A stretch of 10,333 nt of DNA from JAVEDQ01 sp035468175 (GTDB lineage Bacteria > Actinomycetota > Actinomycetes > Frankiales > Frankiaceae). This document shows positions 7,603 through 10,333 of the stretch, one piece after another (position 1 is the first letter of the stretch; each line of letters opens with the position of its first letter). The notes under the pieces are model-generated. The model saw only the letters and a program-made list of their open reading frames with translations. It had not been told where the DNA came from and ran no database searches. The DNA lies in the NCBI GenBank assembly GCA_035468175.1, contig DATITC010000023.1, positions 1 to 10,333 of the forward strand. The letters run 5' to 3'. The position numbers and the translations under genes are program-made.

Positions 7603-7619
7603 CCCCGCTTAGCCCGTCG
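7584..7619. repeat. 14-bp direct repeat overlapping the pgmB stop
   Basis: CGCTTAGCCCGTCG occurs at 7584-7597 and again, perfectly, at 7606-7619 (22 bases apart). The first copy includes the TAG stop codon of pgmB. Both copies contain the right arm of the stem-loop at 7555-7602, so this may be a local duplication of the terminator arm. Confidence 0.55.
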
Positions 7620-7669
7620 CCGCCGAAAGTCCGTGGGGGGTGACTGACTGCCGGCCGCAAGTGCGTCAT

Positions 7670-7711
7670 GGGCCCTTCGTCGCGGACCCTTCGTCATGGG
7701 CCCTTGCCGGT
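7670..7711. repeat. Three imperfect 14-bp tandem repeats
   Basis: The units are GGGCCCTTCGTCGC (7670-7683), GGACCCTTCGTCAT (7684-7697) and GGGCCCTTGCCGGT (7698-7711). The first two differ at three positions and the third keeps only the first eight bases. They lie directly upstream of the CTTCACG direct repeat, in the control region of the secreted protein/two-component unit. They may be extra regulator-binding sites or simple slippage products. Confidence 0.5.
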
Positions 7712-7717
7712 GCGCGG

Positions 7718-7735
7718 CTTCACGAGACCTTCACG
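7718..7735 (+). promoter_or_regulatory. CTTCACG direct repeat, candidate response-regulator box
   Basis: CTTCACG at 7718-7724 is repeated exactly at 7729-7735, separated by AGAC, so the period is 11 bp, one helical turn. This spacing is the standard layout of OmpR/PhoB-family operators, where two regulator monomers bind head to tail on the same DNA face. TTCAC-type half-sites are known for actinobacterial members such as Streptomyces PhoP. It lies about 87 bases before the first gene of a unit that encodes such a regulator, so autoregulation is the simplest reading (inference). I see no clear -10 element downstream. Confidence 0.5.
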
Positions 7736-7821
7736 GTTGCAGCGGTCGACGCATCATCGCTGCGGAGCACGCTCGAGGCATCCGGTCAGACCGGCCGGTG
7801 ACACCGCGAGAGGTGATCGTG

Positions 7822-8160
7822 ATGATGGTGAAGAGGGCGCTGCTAGTGGGCGGTCTGGTTGCCGCGCTGGCCGTTCCGGCCGGGGTGGCGGTGGCCGCGA
7901 CGGCGACGCCGTCACCTGGTCCGAGTGGCCCGACGGCGACGCAGCCGAACGCCCCCGGCCCGGGCCAGGGACCCGGACAGATGATGGGCGGCCACGGTGA
8001 TCCCGAGGACTGCCCCAACTACAACTCGCCGCAGATGCAGCAGTGGCGCGACCAGCGGGCCGAGCGGCAGAACCTGTCTCCAGCTCAGCGGCAGCAGCTG
8101 ATGCAGCAGCACCGCGAGCAGATGTCGGCGCAGCCGGCCGGGGCGACCACATCGTCGTGA
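7822..8160 (+). CDS. Small secreted Pro/Gly/Gln-rich protein with an LSPAQ motif
   Basis: I do not recognise a named family. The 112-residue product starts with a clear signal peptide: MMVKR, a hydrophobic run over 6-24, and a probable cleavage after AVA at residue 25. The mature part begins with a flexible Pro/Gly/Thr-rich stretch (26-53), then QMMGGHG and a single cysteine (Cys64), then a Gln/Arg-rich segment likely to be helical (about 70-104) containing LSPAQRQQL. That motif resembles the LTxxQ repeat of Spy/CpxP periplasmic proteins, but only one copy is present, so the link is tentative. ATG 7822 has GAGAGG about eight bases upstream; ATG 7825 and GTG 7819 are close alternatives. The gene ends 35 bases before the response regulator gene on the same strand and is probably cotranscribed. 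By position it may modulate, or be a target of, the two-component system. Confidence 0.75.
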   Translation: MMVKRALLVGGLVAALAVPAGVAVAATATPSPGPSGPTATQPNAPGPGQGPGQMMGGHGDPEDCPNYNSPQMQQWRDQRAERQNLSPAQRQQLMQQHREQMSAQPAGATTSS

Positions 8161-8195
8161 GCGGCCTCCGGCCGTAACCTGGCGATGAGGTGATC

Positions 8196-8885
8196 ATGCG
8201 CCGGGTACTCGTCGTCGATGACGAACCGCATATCCGCACGGTGCTGCGCGGCTACCTCGAGGCGGATGGCTTCGCGGTCGTCGAGGCCGCAGACGGCGAG
8301 ACCGCACTGCAAGCCGTGCATGCCGGGCAGCCGGATCTAGTTCTGCTCGACGTGATGCTGCCCGGCATCGACGGGTTGGAGGTGCTGCGGCGGCTGCGCG
8401 CGTTCAGCGAGGTGTACGTCGTCCTGCTCACCGCGCGGACCGAGGAGGTCGACAAGCTCGTCGGCCTCGGCGTCGGCGCGGACGACTACGTCACCAAGCC
8501 GTTCAGCCCGCGCGAGGTCGCCGCCCGAGTCAAGGCGGTGCTGCGTCGCGACCGCGGCCAACCGGCCCGAGATCAGAACGTGCTGCGCTTCGACGGGCTG
8601 ACCATCGACCGGGACGGCCGCGAAGTCGACAGTGACGGCACGCCCGTGCCGCTGTCGACGCTCGAGTTCGACCTGCTCGCGGCGCTCGCCGACGCACCCG
8701 GGCGGGTGTTCTCCCGCCGTCAGCTGCTCGAGCGAGTGTGGGGCTACGACTTCTACGGCGACGAGCGCGTCGTCGACGTCCATATCCGCAGCCTGCGCGC
8801 TCGGTTGGGCGACGACGCGAACGATCCGCGGCTGATCGCGACGGTGCGCGGGGTCGGGTACAAGTTCATCGGACGGCCGAGGTGA
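8196..8885 (+). CDS. OmpR/PhoB-family response regulator
   Basis: The 229-residue transcription factor is activated by phosphorylation from its partner kinase. The receiver domain (about 3-115) has the acidic pair Asp8-Asp9, phosphoacceptor Asp52 in LLDVMLPG, switch residues Thr79 and Tyr98, and Lys101 in the TKPFSP loop. The winged-helix DNA-binding domain (about 130-226) shows LSTLEFDLL, FSRRQLLERVWG and the recognition-helix region VDVHIRSLRARLG, ending in RGVGYKF. ATG 8196 is preceded by GAGG with five bases of spacing; GTG 8190, two codons earlier in frame, is less well placed. Its stop overlaps the kinase start by four bases (GTGA), which implies translational coupling. All residues needed for phosphorylation and DNA binding are present. 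The signal is unknown, and similarity within this family is too general to name it after a characterised regulator. Confidence 0.95.
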   Translation: MRRVLVVDDEPHIRTVLRGYLEADGFAVVEAADGETALQAVHAGQPDLVLLDVMLPGIDGLEVLRRLRAFSEVYVVLLTARTEEVDKLVGLGVGADDYVTKPFSPREVAARVKAVLRRDRGQPARDQNVLRFDGLTIDRDGREVDSDGTPVPLSTLEFDLLAALADAPGRVFSRRQLLERVWGYDFYGDERVVDVHIRSLRARLGDDANDPRLIATVRGVGYKFIGRPR

Positions 8886-10018
8886 GCATCCGCCTTCCGG
8901 TCCGGCTGTTCGCGTCGTACGTCGTCGTCGTCGTCGTTGGTGCCGCCACCGCGTACCTCACCGTGCTACTGCTCGTCCCGCCGCTGTTCGACCACCGGAT
9001 CAGCATGATGAGCGGGTCGGGCAGGGGCGGGATGGGATCGCGGTACGACGGTGGGAACGCGACTCCACACGCGGCACTCATCTCTGCGTTGAACACCGCA
9101 CTGCTCGTCGCCGTGCTCGTCAGCGCCGCCGCTGGCGGCCTGGTCGCCGCCTTCGTCACCCGCCGGATACTGCGTCCGCTCGATGCGGTGCGCGCCGTGA
9201 CCCGGCGGATCGCCGCCGGCGAGTACGACGCGACAGTGCCACCACCGCGGGAGCCTGAGCTGGCCGCGCTCGCCAGCGACGTGAACACGCTCGCCGGCAC
9301 TCTCGCGGACACTGAGACCCGGCGCACTCGGCTGCTCGGCGACGTCGCGCACGAGATGCGCACCCCGCTGACCGCGCTCGATGGCTACGTCGAGGGCCTC
9401 GTCGACGGAGTGTTCGCTCCCACCCCGGACAGCCTGCAGGCGATGGCCGAGGAACTACGCCGGCTGCATCGGCTCGCCGACGACCTGTCGACGCTGTCGC
9501 GGACGCAGGAGGGGCGGCTCGACCTGCGACCCGTCGACGCCGATCTCGTCGCGCTCGCCCGGCACGCGTGCGAGCGGCTGCGGCCGCAGTTCGAGGACGC
9601 CGGCGTGACCCTCACGCTGCCGGCCGACGCCGCCGTGCCGGTGCACATCGACGTCGACCGGATCACTCAGGTGGTCACCAACCTGCTCGGCAACGCCCTG
9701 CTCGCCACTCCCTCCGGCGGGACGGTGACGGTGACGGCGGAGGCGGCCGGCGACCAAGCCGTCGCGACGGTTACCGACACCGGTGTCGGGCTGAGAGCAC
9801 AGGACCTGGAGCGCATCTTCGAGCGGTTCTACCGCGCCCCGAACCCGCCGCGGCGCTCGTCCGGGTCAGGCGTCGGCCTCACCATCGCCCGCGGACTGGC
9901 GCGGGCGCACGGCGGTGACCTGTGCGCCGAGTCGTCGGGACCGGGCGGCGGCGCCGCGTTCGTGCTCACGCTCCCGGGCGCTCGGTCAGCCACCGGGCAG
10001 CCGCGCGACGGCGCGTAA
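8882..10018 (+). CDS. Membrane sensor histidine kinase
   Basis: The 378-residue kinase partners the regulator encoded just upstream. It has a first transmembrane helix (about 9-32), a short extracytoplasmic loop of some 36 residues (33-68) rich in Gly and Met (MMSGSGRGGMG), a second helix (about 69-92), a HAMP linker (about 93-146), a dimerisation domain with phosphorylated His157 in DVAHEMRTPL, and an ATPase domain with N-box Asn267 and Asn271, G1 motif Asp299-Thr-Gly-Val-Gly, an F-box IFERFYR and G2 motif GSGVGL (328-333). All boxes are intact, so it should be active. The loop is too small for a folded sensor domain, so sensing may involve the membrane, a small ligand or metal, or a partner such as the secreted protein encoded upstream (inference). 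Start GTG 8882 overlaps the regulator stop. The open frame continues upstream but overlaps the regulator gene and reads as Arg-rich shadow sequence. Confidence 0.95.
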   Translation: MSIRLPVRLFASYVVVVVVGAATAYLTVLLLVPPLFDHRISMMSGSGRGGMGSRYDGGNATPHAALISALNTALLVAVLVSAAAGGLVAAFVTRRILRPLDAVRAVTRRIAAGEYDATVPPPREPELAALASDVNTLAGTLADTETRRTRLLGDVAHEMRTPLTALDGYVEGLVDGVFAPTPDSLQAMAEELRRLHRLADDLSTLSRTQEGRLDLRPVDADLVALARHACERLRPQFEDAGVTLTLPADAAVPVHIDVDRITQVVTNLLGNALLATPSGGTVTVTAEAAGDQAVATVTDTGVGLRAQDLERIFERFYRAPNPPRRSSGSGVGLTIARGLARAHGGDLCAESSGPGGGAAFVLTLPGARSATGQPRDGA

Positions 10019-10333
10019 CGGCACCACACCACAGAGCAGCGGTCGACGGTCGGCGGGAACCTCAAGTCGAAGGTGGTCGCGGTGGCGTTGTGGCGCCGCT
10101 CGAAGGAGGCGAGCCGGGCCTCGATCGCGCTCGTGGGCAGCGATTGTGCAAATCAGCTGCCCGCCGGTGCGTCCTGGGTGATCGTGGTGCGGCTGGTGTC
10201 CGCGACACGCCGTCCGACCGTGCACTGAGCGCACCACGATCGCGGCAGCGCTGCCTGACCGGGCCGAGCGCTCCAGCGAGATTCTTCGGGCTGAGTTTCC
10301 GGACAACTTCACCAGTGCCGACCGGGTCCGAAA
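10019..10333. other. Stretch without a supported gene after the kinase
   Basis: No frame here shows a recognisable domain, a start with a good ribosome binding site, or continuity through the window edge that I would trust. A minus-strand frame of 108 codons (10312-9986) runs into the kinase gene and has a low-complexity Arg-rich translation, typical of a GC-rich shadow. The stretch contains an inverted repeat (10180-10241) and a perfect 12-bp palindrome, GGCAGCGCTGCC, at 10244-10255. It could hold the terminator of the two-component unit and control signals for a gene beyond the edge, or decayed coding sequence. Confidence 0.5.
10180..10241. repeat. 12-bp inverted repeat with an internal hairpin
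   Basis: GATCGTGGTGCG at 10180-10191 is perfectly complementary to CGCACCACGATC at 10230-10241. The 38-base loop contains a smaller hairpin, GTGTC-CGC-GACAC (10196-10208). It begins about 160 bases past the kinase stop. No T run follows, so it may be a T-poor terminator read from either side, or a regulatory palindrome of a gene outside the window. Confidence 0.4.

Noticed and set aside
7736..7821. Sigma-70-type promoter after the CTTCACG repeat
   Set aside because: TTGCAG at 7737-7742 could be a -35 element, but no acceptable -10 hexamer lies at the right distance.
9986..10312. 108-codon minus-strand frame at the right end
   Set aside because: It runs into the kinase gene, has no good start signal and gives a low-complexity Arg-rich translation.
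10019..10333. Transposase remnant in the tail
   Set aside because: Short translated pieces were suggestive at first, but no transposase motif, terminal repeat pair or target duplication could be pointed to.

Overview
The window looks like a chromosomal segment of a high-GC Gram-positive bacterium (Actinomycetota). The clues are very high G+C with a strong G/C bias at third codon positions, GTG as well as ATG starts, purine-rich ribosome binding sites, and protein families typical of that phylum. Nothing in it identifies the genus. I see no tRNA, rRNA, CRISPR array or clear mobile element.

Layout: (1) Positions 1-176 hold the probable first codons of a minus-strand gene that runs off the left edge, then a spacer with a nested inverted repeat. 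(2) On the minus strand lie a class III aminotransferase, almost certainly ornithine aminotransferase (rocD, 4182-2893), and, 124 bases downstream, a full-length bifunctional aldehyde/alcohol dehydrogenase (adhE, 2768-177). (3) An 85-base divergent spacer separates these from a plus-strand pair: a glycoside hydrolase family 65 protein, probably an inverting disaccharide phosphorylase (4268-6790), and a beta-phosphoglucomutase-like HAD enzyme (6802-7590). A stem-loop straddles the stop codon of the second gene. (4) A 231-base spacer rich in short repeats precedes a three-gene plus-strand unit: a small secreted Pro/Gly/Gln-rich protein (7822-8160), an OmpR/PhoB-type response regulator (8196-8885) and a sensor histidine kinase (8882-10018, overlapping the regulator by 4 bases). 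(5) The last 315 bases carry no supported gene but contain an inverted repeat.

How the genes may work together: the family 65 enzyme and the mutase make a textbook pair, in which phosphorolysis of an alpha-glucoside gives beta-glucose 1-phosphate and the mutase turns it into glucose 6-phosphate, saving one ATP compared with hydrolysis plus kinase. AdhE would reduce acetyl-CoA to ethanol and regenerate NAD+ when respiration is limited, or run in reverse. Ornithine aminotransferase links arginine/ornithine to glutamate and proline. Together these suggest a carbon and redox housekeeping island used under low oxygen or starvation; that is inference from gene content only. The two-component unit is probably independent and may control itself through a 7-bp direct repeat (CTTCACG, 11-bp period) about 87 bases upstream of its first gene. 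The secreted protein has an LSPAQ-type motif that recalls the Spy/CpxP class of periplasmic accessory proteins. This is the least described part of the window.
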